Shown piece by piece: positions 40,401 through 50,825 of a DNA stretch of 64,000 nucleotides (positions are counted from its first letter, which is position 1; every line of letters begins with the position of its first letter). A program made the translations under genes and the position numbers. Location of the stretch: NCBI RefSeq assembly GCF_029227915.1, contig NC_079880.1, positions 19,282,501-19,346,500 of the forward strand. The letters are read 5' to 3'. The DNA comes from Hydractinia symbiolongicarpus. Taxonomy: Eukaryota > Cnidaria > Hydrozoa > Anthoathecata > Hydractiniidae. Under the pieces are notes generated by a model that did not search any database, was not told the origin of the DNA, and saw only the letters and a program-made list of their open reading frames with translations.

Positions 40401-43400
40401 CAACGATAACGTAGACTATAATCTATAAAAGGATTTATGCTTGGAATTTTTTTACCTTAGGCATTAGTGATAAAGAAGTTAGGAAAACAATAAATAACTC
40501 TAAAAGCTGAAAAAAAAAACACTTACTGAATGTAATGGCACTTCAAGTAGCCTTGATATGTTCCAATATATAATATACTTTTCCTATGAAAACAAGCAAA
40601 ATACATATTTAAAAGTAATGTTTCAAAACATCACAAAAACATTAGCAAAAAATACTATATAAGATTTACCAAGATGAATCATCTGCAGGGGTAAAGTGTA
40701 AGAATGCAACAGCTTGACTTAATTTTCCACGCACATTTAAACTTCCTGTTTTCACCTGAAACAAAACTTATCAACATAAACATAAAGTAGAAACCTGTTG
40801 CACTCATAACAACACACATCGTTTTTATATCACAGCTACCAAATTTGGCAGAAATAACTGATAATGGAGAGTTAAATACACAGAAAGATAGATGAAATTA
40901 ATTATAAGCAAAGCAGGGTTCGAATAAGCAGATTACAATGTCAACTTAAAATGCTGTCTTTGCAAATCATTTTGCACAGACAATGTTAAATTACTAATAT
41001 CATTTTCTTATCAACTGCTTTTAGCAGCAACTTTGATAATGCGTGTTGTAATAAAAAAACAGGGCTTTTTCTCTACGGTCAGCAAATGCTTACAAACTGC
41101 ATTTATATTTATAATTCGAACGCTGCAGCAATGAAAAATAATTGGTTCAGTTTGCTCTTTTTAGGTGTTTTAATACAGCAGTATCTCCCTTAGATAAGAA
41201 AAAAATCATTAATTTAAAATGATAAATGATGATTAAAAGTCTGCTTAAATGTTAGCCTATCTAATTCAGGCTGTCATTTAGCAATTTTGCATGGAAAAAT
41301 AAATGATTATTGCACATAAAGCCAGTCAAAACAACAATTTAACCTTTTTAAAGCTAGTAACATGGCATTTTTTATCAAATATACCTTCCCGTATTTTCTT
41401 TGTTTCCCCGTCAAAACAAACTTTCGATTTACCGGTATTTAATCTATTTAACATATCATAGAATACTAAGAGAAAGTTATTCCTGTTTTTTGGAAATATA
41501 GCAAATTGGTCATAAAAAAGTAATTGTTCAAAAACAGGTTGTCCAGTTTTGAAGTGTGTATAATTACTTGTACTTGATCTTTCAATTACTTGATCTTGAT
41601 CTTTTGGTTTAACTATCACACACTGTCATTCAAAATTTTCGAGGATGACAGCAATGTCCATAACAGAGAGCTAACTTCAACCGTTTTGTAGCCCCTTTAA
41701 TAATTTAGGCAATCAAAGATTTTTTTTTACATAAAATTCATATGAATTAGAAAGGCTAAACTGCTGAGATTTAAAATACACAAAAAAAGGTTTCAGTAAA
41801 GAATAGAAAACACTTACTTGTGATATGAGGCAAGTCTGTGTACCAGTTATATCAAATAAGGTGACATCACCAAAACTAAATGCAAAAAAAAGGTTTTCAA
41901 TACAAGTGTTAGGTTACGTTAAACACAGAAACATGGTCACTAATCATCCAAACCTGTTTGAATAAGCGAGGAAGGAGTTGTCATCATTCCATGCAAGTTT
42001 TCTCCATTGTGGTAAAACATCCTGTGCAACTAAAGCATTAAATTAACATATAATGTAAGAAATTTAAGAGATATAAAAGAATTTGAATTAGTAAAAGTGT
42101 AGCATAGACTCAAGAATGTCTAAGGAATTGAAGAAGAAAGACAAATGGATTCGATTAGATTTATTTAGTTGGTGCAAAATATAATTATAAAGTATTATGT
42201 GTACTACACAATACTATACTCATTATAAACATTGAAATATATTTTTTAAGTGGCAAAGTTTAAATACTACAAATACAACTTGTTGAAACTAGAGTTTAAA
42301 TTTTTAGCTGTGTATAAGTTGTAACTTGCACAATGTATGTAGAGTAATAACACCAAAAATGTGACTTTTTCCCTCTAGTAAGCCGAAAACATTTGTTTTA
42401 ATCTGGTCCTTCAAATCACTAAACAAAGACATAATGCTGCTTCTGATTACCTTTACAATTTGCAACTATAGTAGAAAAGTTATCTGAAGCCGTTCTAAAT
42501 AACAAATAAATAAATAACTCTGACAAAGTGACTTAAAAAAGCATCAGCAAATTACCAGAACAAAAATAGTTTGCCTGGGCTGTATAAACCTCTGAAAACA
42601 GTTTTAATAATTTAAATTAAAAAATACCTTTGCATTAAATTTTTGGTTCGGTCAAAATTCAGAATAAATTGAAAATAATTTTCACAATTTCAGATTACTA
42701 GGCTAGCTAAAAAAAGTCAATGATGAAAAGAGCACAATTTAAATGGTGTGTGTACCTTATCTCAATGTTATCATCCAAAAGCACTGCAACAAATCTACCG
42801 TTTCTAAAAAAAAAACACAACTGAGGGAGATAAAAATAAAAATAAAAACATGGTAAGCACACCTGTTATTGTTAGTGGTTTACTACTGAGAATGAGAAAT
42901 TCAGTCTCACTAGTTTCTATAAAGCAAATTTAGTTTTTAACTATTATTAAGGGTATGAACATGCCTGTATCCATTATAAGACATAACAAAAGGGTTGTGA
43001 AAATCTTATTACTTTCATATTATTTCTCTCTTTTTTTTGTAGACAGACTAACTAAAGAATTAAAAACTACACTCGTGAATACAATTTTGGCGTGTGAAAT
43101 GGCCACGATTTCTTTACTGAAAGACTAAGCATCCGGTACACAAGAAGTGAAGTAGTATTAAGGGAAGGTTAAACGTCCCCATTTCATTTCCATGCAGGAA
43201 TTGCGAATATCAGTCCTCTAACTTTAGGGCACGCAATTGCATGATCGCGTCATCACACATGCCAGGCATGCTGTTTACTTGATTAAACACATGAATTATT
43301 TCTATTGTCATGTAGCTAATATTGACAAATGTGTTGAGTTGGTTGGCATAAAAGTTTCAACTTATTTTACCACACTAAGCGCTGTTTTTAAAAATGTTAA

Positions 43401-44403
43401 TTTAAAATGTTAAGTTTGTAAGTTTGTGAACACTCACCTTGATAAAGAAATGGTCCATGGTAAACTGTTGTTTATTAGATTAATAAAATGGTGAGGTGGG
43501 CAGCCAAAACTTGTTTGATACCTACAAATAAATTCCACAACTCCTTTAATACGGAAATTATTGTATTCTAATATAAAACTGTTATCACTAAAAAATTCTG
43601 ATACCCAGAGTCGAATTTGTTATGGCATAAAGAATGTCATCAATTCGCAGCTATTTTTCATATCAAAACAAAACTACCCAGCTGTAAAACAAAACAGGGA
43701 TAAATGTTGCTGCCACAAAATCAGTGAGGTGCTATATTTTTTGTAAATCTGCTGATTCAAAAATTGAAAAAAAATTGTATTATACCTTAATTGTGTTTTT
43801 AACACTTGAAACAGGTATGATGCTGATCCTAAAAAATAAACAATCATGTCATTTTTACAAAAACTCATGGCAGAATATATTAATATATATAAAGGTACAT
43901 ATTTTTTGCTCTTAACATGATAGTAAGAGGAACTGCAAAGTTTTAAATATCCAGCAGTTATTATCCAAGCGCTTTAACCAATTAAAACAAACTGAAAAAA
44001 TTGCCAAATATCAATAGCTGCTATACGTAGATAAGACAAGAAACAACATCTTCTATTCAAATGTCAGTGTCAATTGTATTATTAATCAACAATTTGAATC
44101 TTTTTATCTAGATAGTCTGTTATATAAAAGTCATTTACATATCATCATATAAGTCAAATAACACACCTTGTGTAACTTTCCACAGTTTTGTAAACAAAGA
44201 GCCGCGGTGCTGCCAGAAATAATTTTCAACTTCATTCTGAATAAATAATATGATAATGTAAAAGATTTACTTATTTGAATATTTATGTTTACATTTTGTT
44301 TATATATATAAAGCAGTTTAAGATAAAAATTTCATACCAAAATTTGTGGCTCCTTCACCCACTCTTCATTTACAATCAAATCATATAAAATTTGTTCACT
44401 CAT
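13490..44403 (-). CDS. NBAS: NBAS (NAG), NRZ tethering complex subunit
   Basis: NBAS joins RINT1 and ZW10 at the ER to tether COPI vesicles returning from the Golgi, and takes part in nonsense-mediated decay. Fifty-one coding exons total 6809 nt, about 2275 residues with one missing microexon (human about 2371). Residues 20–480 form the NAG/WD40-like propeller (ILYDLIVNEEWV, FDITGT, NVIDVNWWSE); about 620–1290 the Sec39 region (LLSNFPETT, LERWFKTRI, DVYTC); the rest is helical (LSHVEFLFTDSG), ending EAGLEAEAGSLML. Exons: 44338-44403, 44167-44236, 43438-43543, 42756-42803, 42451-42494, 41954-42029, 41818-41875, 40670-40755, 40527-40583, 39814-39959, 39463-39563, 38562-38630, 37955-38083, 37719-37767, 37366-37409, 37050-37102, 36788-36878, 36489-36614, [one unseen], 34336-34372, 33714-33783, 33433-33558, 32095-32315, 31663-31741, 31308-31549, 30512-31115, 30097-30230, 29548-29836, 28912-29141, 28354-28466, 28157-28236, 27519-27694, 27100-27141, 26687-26774, 26162-26230, 25371-25589, 24651-24780, 24091-24167, 23306-23594, 22589-22655, 21399-21509, 20620-20812, 19917-20090, 19662-19748, 18921-19135, 18297-18408, 18001-18206, 17234-17483, 15989-16131, 14642-14765, 14316-14438, 13490-13759. 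The missing exon must be 1 modulo 3 in length. An acceptor AG lies one base before the start codon. Confidence 0.94.
14918..15818. mobile_element. Non-autonomous DNA element with inverted ends, in NBAS intron
   Basis: The left end begins AAGGCTGGTACACACTCG and the right end, read in reverse, begins AAGGCTGGTTCACATTTGCG. Both continue into GACGC and GCAAACGCAAG, giving imperfect terminal inverted repeats of nearly 40 bp. Further GCAAACGCAA-type repeats lie inside both ends. There is no transposase frame, so it would depend on another element. No clear target-site duplication was seen. It interrupts the intron between the exons at 15989–16131 and 14642–14765, and a second element is nested in it. 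Confidence 0.7.
15369..15645. mobile_element. Nested miniature element with TA target site
   Basis: The left end reads CAGTTACCTCACGGTAACTC and the right end in reverse reads CAGTTAACTCCCGGTAACTC. TA dinucleotides flank both sides (15367–15368 and 15646–15647). Inner TAACTCGAA-type motifs are repeated. CAGT ends with TA duplication are typical of pogo/Tigger-like Tc1–mariner derivatives. At 277 bp with no frame, it is a MITE that inserted into the larger element at 14918–15818. Confidence 0.72.
16182..16311. repeat. 18-bp minisatellite
   Basis: About seven copies of an 18-bp unit, consensus ATAAATAGTACCGGRCT, stand head to tail with one- to two-base variation between copies. They lie in an NBAS intron, on its acceptor side about 50 bases from the exon at 15989–16131. 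Confidence 0.9.
20105..20600. repeat. Degenerate trinucleotide repeat filling an NBAS intron
   Basis: Nearly the whole intron between the NBAS exons at 20620–20812 and 19917–20090 is an impure ACA/GAC/ACG triplet repeat on the plus strand, TGT/GTC/CGT on the minus strand. It creates artificial open frames of about 100 codons on both strands (poly-Thr-, Val- or Ser-like), which I do not treat as genes. The flanking exons join cleanly in phase 0 without it. Confidence 0.9.
32405..33330. repeat. Interspersed repeat, copy 1 (NBAS intron)
   Basis: The block begins near CTGTAACAGGCAAAG and includes ACTTGGAAACGAGG, TAGGGACCACCTGGGAC and CATCAAAAAACCTTC. It then holds three similar modules containing ATATCTC(T/A)G, GTTTGTCA, CTATACATT(A/T)T, TTGAT(C/A)AGC and GCTGATGTCAGC. 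The same order recurs at 52290–53060 and, shorter, at 36110–36470. No protein frame spans it. It may be a non-autonomous transposon or satellite-like repeat; the family is unknown to me. Confidence 0.75.
33866..34055. repeat. Partial copy of the 45322–45755 element (NBAS intron)
   Basis: AAAGGGAAGGTATAAAATCATG, then a run of the type TTTTTTAAAAAGCTTTTTTC, CTCAAGA(C/T)ATTC and GTATTTAAGTAA, parallels the left half of the element at 45322–45755 in the same order. The right end is missing here. Confidence 0.6.
36110..36470. repeat. Interspersed repeat, copy 2 (short, NBAS intron)
   Basis: It shares AATAGGGACCATCTTAGACC, CATCAAAAAACCTTCAGAC, AATATCTCAGTAA and TTGCTGATGTCATCAAAATT in the same order as the copies at 32405 and 52290, but with fewer modules. 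It sits in the NBAS intron where one expected small exon was not found. Confidence 0.65.
39319..39462. repeat. 72-bp tandem duplication at an NBAS splice donor
   Basis: Bases 39319–39390 and 39391–39462 are two head-to-tail 72-bp copies differing at a few positions. The copy nearer the exon at 39463–39563 ends exactly at the splice donor of that exon (minus strand GTAAGCAAATAC). In the other copy the matching site reads GTAATTAAGC and does not adjoin exon sequence. Confidence 0.85.
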
Positions 44404-46168
44404 GCTGAAACCAATGCATATTTTACCATTTTTTATAACATGCTAAAGTTAAATAGTATACATATTAACCATTTCATATTGCTGGATATTGCATGATTTA
44501 AAATATAGAACTTAATGCATTCGCATAAATCTTGTATCTTACGCAGCTAATACAAGACTTCTAAAATTGTAGTGCACATAATGGTCATAATAAAGTTTTT
44601 TGTTTACTTTTAATTTAAGACAAGCAATTTAAGCAATAAAGATAAAAAGCAATGGATTTTCATTATCATAAAACTATATACAAAGTGTGGTTTACACAAG
44701 TTATAAAGTTGCTCTACATCGCACTGCATGGATGAACTTTAGCAGCTATTGGAAAAAAATTATTTTTAAACTTCTTTAAATATAGAAAAAATTATTTTAG
44801 AATAACTTTCACACATCTTGTGTAAAATCAAAATTAGTTTTCTAAATGGCAGACAAATGGAAATTTAGAGACAGTCTAGAGGAGGAAAAAGATAACTTGA
44901 CAAAATTATACTTACTCTCAGAAAATACATTGAGACAAGGTGTCAAATTTTCAACTTTTTACCACAAGTATTTACTTAGGCTATTTCTATACTAGGTTCA
45001 CAACTTAAAATTGTAAAAGATCATTGGTCAATGTATACAGTGGATTCAATGACAGGACTTAGAATTTGAGGTTTGATCCAAAGTTAAAAAATGTGCTAAT
45101 TGTTGCTGAAGTCAATGTTTTTAATAACTTTGCCAATTGGTCGAAAATTGACATTGTTCCAATATTTTGGTGATGTATTGCAGGAATGGATGACAACTGA
45201 ATCATTTCACTAGAAAAGTGGTGTTGCTCTAAATTCCTGCAAAACTGTTGGTTTTCACATTTCAACCCAATTGGGGCCATAAATAAAGCTTTAATTCCAC
45301 ATAAATTAAACATTTACTTAAAGGGAACCCAAGGTATAAAATGAAGCTGTGCTTATATTATAGAGCTTAAAAAGTTGGTTAACAAGTCTTTTTTAATTTT
45401 TTAAAAAGCTTTTTTTCTTCTCAAGATATTCGCATTTAAGGAATAGATGTCATATTTAAGTAAAAGCAAATTTAAAATTTCCTGTCATCAGTAATTTTAG
45501 ACCTGTTAAGGGATGTGCATTAAAACTTTATCAATGAATAGATATTGATATTGATTAACATAATTTTCTTTGCCAAAATGACACTCTTTTGCTCGTCCCA
45601 GGCCTCTTAATCTTTTGCTGACAACCCAGTAACTAGAAGTCTGCAATTTGGTTTGCAATAAAATAAAATATTGTGGGTAAGCTTGTATAGGGCCTGTATA
45701 TTTACTCACAAAATTTGATTGCAAACTGACATTCAGATCCTACCTTGGGTTCCCTGTAACACCCAAATGTTTAAACCATCAAACATAAGAGACCCATAGC
45801 GCATATGTGAAAGTACCAAATTTCTTATTGATTGACAAATTAAAATAAAACTTGAAGAAACAAAAAAACTATATACATCATTTAATGTAACAGAGAATGT
45901 TAAACAAAATTTAAAATAAACATAGCTTTTAGCATTGTTGAATTTTCCCAATTTTCAAAAATTAAGCACAAAATCTCATTGACTAGCTCTTTGCTAACAA
46001 TTTCCTTTTATGAATAAGTTAAACCCCTCAAGTATTTTTTGTACTTTTATCAGTTTGATAAATTTTAAAACAATGTGAAAGACAAATATTTTTTCATAAT
46101 AACAAAAAGAAATGTAGCTATATACACATGCTTTGCATAAGATGAAACATTTCAGAAGTTAAACAAGG
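44404..46168. other. Intergenic region, NBAS start to COQ9 3' end
   Basis: It holds the NBAS 5' flank (splice acceptor directly before the start codon), a 434-bp inverted-end element at 45322–45755 and the presumed COQ9 3' untranslated region. No protein frame was recognised. Confidence 0.55.
45322..45755. mobile_element. Miniature element with 15-bp perfect inverted ends
   Basis: AGGGAACCCAAGGTA at 45322–45336 is the exact reverse complement of TACCTTGGGTTCCCT at 45741–45755. The 434-bp block has no transposase frame. A partial relative lies in an NBAS intron at 33866–34055, which confirms that it is dispersed. Flanking TTA/GTA triplets do not give a clear target duplication. Confidence 0.75.
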
Positions 46169-47152
46169 TTATCTTTTTCGACTATTCATTCCCAAAATAT
46201 TTTGCGCAGTTGTAAATCCTGCACTGGCCAATGCATAAAAATCATTCATAGCATTTGCACAGGAGTTTTTGGTAATTTCAGCTGCTTTGAAGTCTTCCAA
46301 TCTTCTATGAAGAAAGTCCCAAGTATCTGCAAATTCTACAGAGTTATCCCGCAACATATATATTTCAGTTGAGGCATACACTGCAGCTAATGCAGCACGC
46401 TTTGTATACCAGTTCATATCTGTTGACACATCTCCAGCATGATACCATATTTCATCAACCATATTGGCTCCATTTTCCAAACAATCAGCAACAGCTATAG
46501 GAGAAGCCAACAAGGTCAAAGCTTGAGGCCAAGTGTCAATGTATGGAATAATCATTTTTAAACGCATTTTTACAGCTTCCTCAATAAAATCAGATGTACT
46601 AACAATGTTATTGTTTGCACTTCTTGAATTTTCAGACATGTGTTCAGATAATGCATTATTGCACTCCTCAATAAAATGAAGTACCAGATCTACCCCTCCT
46701 CTTTTAAAAATACCAGCTGAGCTTGGTGACAAATCAAGAGATTTGACTGCTTCTTCAATTGCACGATCACTCCATCCATAAGTTGGGACATATTCTAGAG
46801 CCACACTCAATATTTGTGCAGCTATGTCATCATCATTAGCATATTCAAAATCATCATTCCCATCTTCCGAATGACGAGCTCCATCCTCATGTCCAGCTGA
46901 AGAAGTGCTACTTAAAATCATTCCATCGATGCTAAAATTTGTTTCTTTATCTGTATTCTCAATGTTAAGAGATTGGTTACCAATTTGAGATGATTTCATA
47001 TCATTTGTGCTTGCATTTTTATCAGTCTCCTTTTCAGAAGAGAGAGGAAACTTTGAAGTGCAACTTATATAACGAGTAGCATTTAATAGTGTTCGGGAGA
47101 AGGAACATGGAAAAAACAACCTTGAATGCATCAGTTTTAGGGCCATAGGCAT
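46169..47152 (-). CDS. COQ9: Ubiquinone biosynthesis protein COQ9, mitochondrial
   Basis: COQ9 is a lipid-binding protein of the inner-membrane coenzyme Q synthesis complex that presents substrate to the COQ7 hydroxylase. One uninterrupted frame encodes 327 residues (human 318). Residues 1–40 are basic and Ser-rich without acids, as in a mitochondrial presequence. Residues 41–105 are a poorly conserved acidic linker. The TetR-like helical core begins at ILSVALEYVPTYGWSDRAIE; the family lipid-binding region follows, with RLKMIIPYIDTWPQAL and MVDEIWYHAGD, STDMNWYTKRAALAAVYAST. The C-terminus aligns with the human TLKNLTGL block (TAQNILGM). The start is the first Met in frame. The complete absence of introns contrasts with its neighbours and suggests retroposition or intron loss, though no poly-A tract or decay is visible and the frame is intact. 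Confidence 0.95.
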   Translation of the reverse strand: MPMALKLMHSRLFFPCSFSRTLLNATRYISCTSKFPLSSEKETDKNASTNDMKSSQIGNQSLNIENTDKETNFSIDGMILSSTSSAGHEDGARHSEDGNDDFEYANDDDIAAQILSVALEYVPTYGWSDRAIEEAVKSLDLSPSSAGIFKRGGVDLVLHFIEECNNALSEHMSENSRSANNNIVSTSDFIEEAVKMRLKMIIPYIDTWPQALTLLASPIAVADCLENGANMVDEIWYHAGDVSTDMNWYTKRAALAAVYASTEIYMLRDNSVEFADTWDFLHRRLEDFKAAEITKNSCANAMNDFYALASAGFTTAQNILGMNSRKR

Positions 47153-47991
47153 AGTGATACAAGACGGTCACTTCTCTATACTTGTCACTTGTGGTATAGT
47201 TGATCAGATGATACGAACACTTCCAAGAAGTGCTTCCCGGTATTTGTTGACATCGCAAGTTTAAATATTTTAAGGAATGAAATTGGGTAGATGCTTTTCG
47301 TTAAATTGCCCCGTTCGGCATTTTATAATTTTGTGCGACACGAGTTTCGGTGTGAACACAGCTCAATATGGGTGCATAAACGAATAGCTGAAAAGCAAGG
47401 TGAGATGGGTGTTGTTTGCTTTTTTCATAATTTTTCATTTTAGCTTTTTTTGTTGCGTTGTTGTGAGCTATTTGCTTCCAATCATAGCTACAAAAAGTAA
47501 TTTTCCTTGGTCAGGTATTATTCAGTCAGAGAAATCCTCTTAATTAAGCTGTACAGCTTAATTTAGATGTCAGCTTAATTAGGATGTATGGGCTAAACTT
47601 TAGAATATCCCCTTCAAATAGTAAATTAAATTTAATACAACCAACGACCAACGACCAACACTATCACGTTAGCGCCTACGCGTCTTTTAAAAAAGTTTTT
47701 GAAGACAAATCATGTGTTTTTGATGAATCTTTTAACACTGCAAGAGTAGCTAAAATTATGCAATGTAGGGAATTCATTAACGTCCCGTTATCTGACATAA
47801 GCTTTTCTGTGTATCACGAATGACATCACGAAATTACAGTAAGGGACCATAGTAAGTACATTTTCTATTATTTTATAATTACATTACAATTTAACGATTT
47901 ATTATTCGTTTTTCAAATCTACAAATATTCTTTGATACGATAATTTCAATAACTTGCAAAGGAGTTGATTAATTTCTGATTAAATCATAGC

Positions 47992-49017
47992 ATGGATTAC
48001 CCACCGTTAAAAAGATTAAGAAGCCGGGGGACACAATGTGGTGTCAATATTGTTAGTCATGACAAGTCTACGCAATTTGGACCTTCTCATAACAGTTATG
48101 ATCGTTTTATCCGCTCATCCGATAAAACAGCATTTACAACACACAAATACTTAATCACAAACATCACGAATACCAAAGAGAATGCCTTATCGTGGTGTTT
48201 TGATAACAATTTGTTAATCAAACAAAGAAAATGCGATAAATGTAACAATGACATGATCTTGTCTAAGTGCAAAAGTTCAGATGGAATTAGATGGCGTTGC
48301 CAAAAGAATGGTCATTTTATTGAACGTCAATTCGCAAAGATAGCTGGTTTGAAAAGTCTAATTTGACGATAGAAGAGGTGATTGAAATGACGTATTGGTG
48401 GACCACTGGTATCGATCAAAATCAAATAGCCAAACAAATGTGCATATCAAGTTCTACTGCTGTTGACTGGGATATGTTTTGCCGAGAAACGTGTGAAGTA
48501 TTACTCTTCCAAAATTCATCAAAGATTGGCGGTAAAGGTGTACGAGTTCAAATTGACGAGAGTAAGTTTGGAAAGCGTAAATACCACAGGGGCCATCGTG
48601 TAGATGGACAGTGGGTTTTTGGTGAATCGCGAAAGAACTTTCTTGTAGCGGTAGAAAAGAGAGACAGAGAGACACTGATACCTATAATAAAAAATTGGAT
48701 CCTGCCTGGTACAATTATAGTTTCAGATTTTTGGAAACCATATGATATTTTAAGTGAATTATATTTTGAACATTTAAAAGTTAGCCACTCAGTTGAATTT
48801 GTTAACTGTAACGGAGATCACACAAATAAAATTGAAGGACACTGGAGGCAAGTTTAAATCAACATTACCATCATTTGGAGTAAAAAAATCCCACTTTTCA
48901 TCTTACATGGCGGAATTTATGTGGAGATATGCTAACAAGGATCAAGATTTATTTTCGAAATTCATTTGCGACTTATCTTCTGTGTATTTGTCGGATGAAA
49001 TTTTCGTATTTTCATAA
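47992..49017 (+). pseudogene. IS1595/Merlin-type DDE transposase, two frameshifts
   Basis: The transposase would cut and paste the surrounding element. The N-terminal part (47992 to about 48325) has a zinc-ribbon-like segment (CDKC, then RWRCQ). The next frame has the helical segment IEEVIEMTYWW, then the catalytic core: first Asp in VQIDESKFGKRK, WVFG, second Asp in IIVSDFWKPYD, and the Asn/Glu of HTNKIEGHW. This order and spacing are those of the IS1595/ISXO2 family, called Merlin in animals. One frameshift falls near 48325–48360 and another near 48845, after which the frame continues to a stop at 49017. Catalytic residues persist but no full-length protein can be made, so the copy is inactive unless the shifts are sequencing errors. 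Confidence 0.82.
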
Positions 49018-49112
49018 TTTTTTTTCGGATTTTTTCAATGGATTCCTAATTTCAATTACAAGATAAAAAGTTTTTCAAAAACTTACTAGGATTTATAGAT
49101 TTATATAATTAT

Positions 49113-49330
49113 CGTTGGTCGTTGGCCGTTGGCTCGTAACCATTTGTTGCTCGTAACCGTTTCGTTGGTAGTTGGCCATTGGATGATAACAAATACTTTT
49201 TCTTGATTGTCATCGTTGGTCGTTGGTCGTTGGCCATTGGATAATAACAAATACTTTTTCTTGATTGTCGTCGTTGGTCGTTGGTCGTTGGATGATAACA
49301 AATACTTAGATAGATAATTTTAAATAATAT
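49113..49330. repeat. CGTTGGT tandem array inside the transposon
   Basis: Short GTTGGTCGTTGG units alternate with GGAT(G/A)ATAACAAATACTT blocks, spaced about 58 and 51 bases apart (near 49181, 49239 and 49290). The array lies between the transposase relic and the right end of the element. Confidence 0.8.
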
Positions 49331-49779
49331 GATAGTTGGTCGTTGGTTATTTGTATTACTGTCTTCTGCTGTAAAGGGGAAATTCTAAAACCGCTCCGAT
49401 GTATGATACACAGTCTAAGGCGTTATACAGCTTAGTTAAGATGTACAAAACTTTGATCGTCTAAAACACACATTTAACTGAATTTTAGCATCTATCTAAC
49501 TGAATGAATCCAATATTTATGTGCATAGCTATAGCTAAACATCTCCCAGTGATTCTGCGGTGATTCTGCTAAAATTTACATTTTTCGAGAAATCGGAAAA
49601 AAACTTTTTCTACCTCCTAATTTAGATGTATGTCACGTAATTAAGCTGTATGATACAGCTTATTTAGGAGATCTCCAAATTAAGCTATACAGCTTAATCA
49701 AGAGGATTTCCCTGACTGTTACTTATATTTATTTAAAATAAAACACTTCACGCTATAGCTACATCATACCGCCCTATTA

Positions 49780-50457
49780 CAGTCAAGGACAACTTCAAAT
49801 TAGACTATTTCTCCTAAATAAGCTAGTAGCTAAATTAGGAGATTTTTAATAGCTTAACTTGGAGAGAATAGTCTATTTAGGAGATGGAAAATTTTAATCG
49901 ACGATATCTTCGTAATCTTTGTTGGTCGTGCTACTATTTTTCCTGTACTACATACTGACTTAGTGATCTTTGCTTAGGTCAAATTTCATAGAATTTGCAT
50001 GGCAGATATAAACGTTATACATGCAAACGTGCCCACCAACCAGAATTGTTTCCAAGGTACGGGGCGAGATTGTCCAAATAGCTTATTTTGTCTATGATAG
50101 CGTAATTAGGACATCATAGCCTAACCAAGCGTCATCTATTTTTAAATCAAAATAGTCTATTTTGGCGGTTTGTTAAAACATGCCGGAAAAAAAACGTTGT
50201 GCGCATGCGGATTAGCGGCAAAACAAACTAAAAGGAAATCTTCAAAACGTACCATAGCATTTACGAAAATAATACTTCTACATCCGAGGGAGGTTTGTTA
50301 GATCATTTTTAACCTTAAAGATCGGTGCGACCACGGACCAGAAGGCTGTAATAAGCAAATTTAATGTTGATAGCCTAGTTAGGAGATAAATTTCGCCTAA
50401 TTTGTCTATCATAGCCTATTTAGGCGGAATAGTCTAATTTGCAGTTGTCCCTAACTG
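49780..50457. mobile_element. Non-autonomous element related to the adjacent transposon
   Basis: The left end reads CAGTCAAGGACAACTTCAAA and the right end in reverse reads CAGTTAGGGACAACTGCAAA. Both go on through TTAGACTATT to CCTAAATA(A/G)GCTA, about 45 bp of inverted end. The direct repeat TATTA flanks both sides (49775–49779 and 50458–50462). No frame is present. Ends and subterminal CCTAAATAAGCT motifs resemble those of the element finishing 61 bases away. Confidence 0.8.
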
Positions 50458-50825
50458 TATTATCACAACTTTTTTAGCATAAAAAAACAACCTGTTTTTT
50501 TCGTTGAAACTCAAATGAATTTGATTGTGTTCATAATGTTCTTTCCTCTTATTTCTCTAAAATGGTTGTTCATTAGCTGGACATCTAACCTTGTATCCCA
50601 GATAAGGAATTATCTAAGACTAAGATATCAGCAATGCACCCCTCTTCTTTTTGTAGTAGTTGGTAACCATGGATTAGAGCTGATCACCAGCCATGCAATC
50701 CTTCACCAGCGTGAAGGTAAACACTGATGAAACAAGTCTGTAAAATTGCACTTACAAGCGGAACATGCTATATATCGTTGGTATTATTTCATTTAAAATT
50801 ATTTTTAATTTTGAAACTTTCATAA

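Larger units (their letters stand above)
47523..49718 (+). mobile_element. IS1595/Merlin-like DNA transposon, decayed
   Basis: The left end reads CAGTCAGAGAAATCCTCTTA and the right end in reverse reads CAGTCAGGGAAATCCTCTTG. Both continue into ATTAAGCTGTA(C/T)AGCTTAATTT, giving inverted ends of about 42 bp with few mismatches. Inside is a transposase frame on the plus strand (47992–49017), broken by frameshifts. Near the left end CCAACGACCAACGACC is the inverse of the GTTGGTCGTTGG repeats at 49113–49330. No exact target-site duplication is left. The 79-codon frame at 47584–47823 is unassigned. Confidence 0.8.

Noticed and set aside
47584-47823. 79-codon frame between the transposon's left end and its transposase
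   Set aside because: Not called as a gene: no recognisable domain, and part of it is the CAACGAC repeat of the element.
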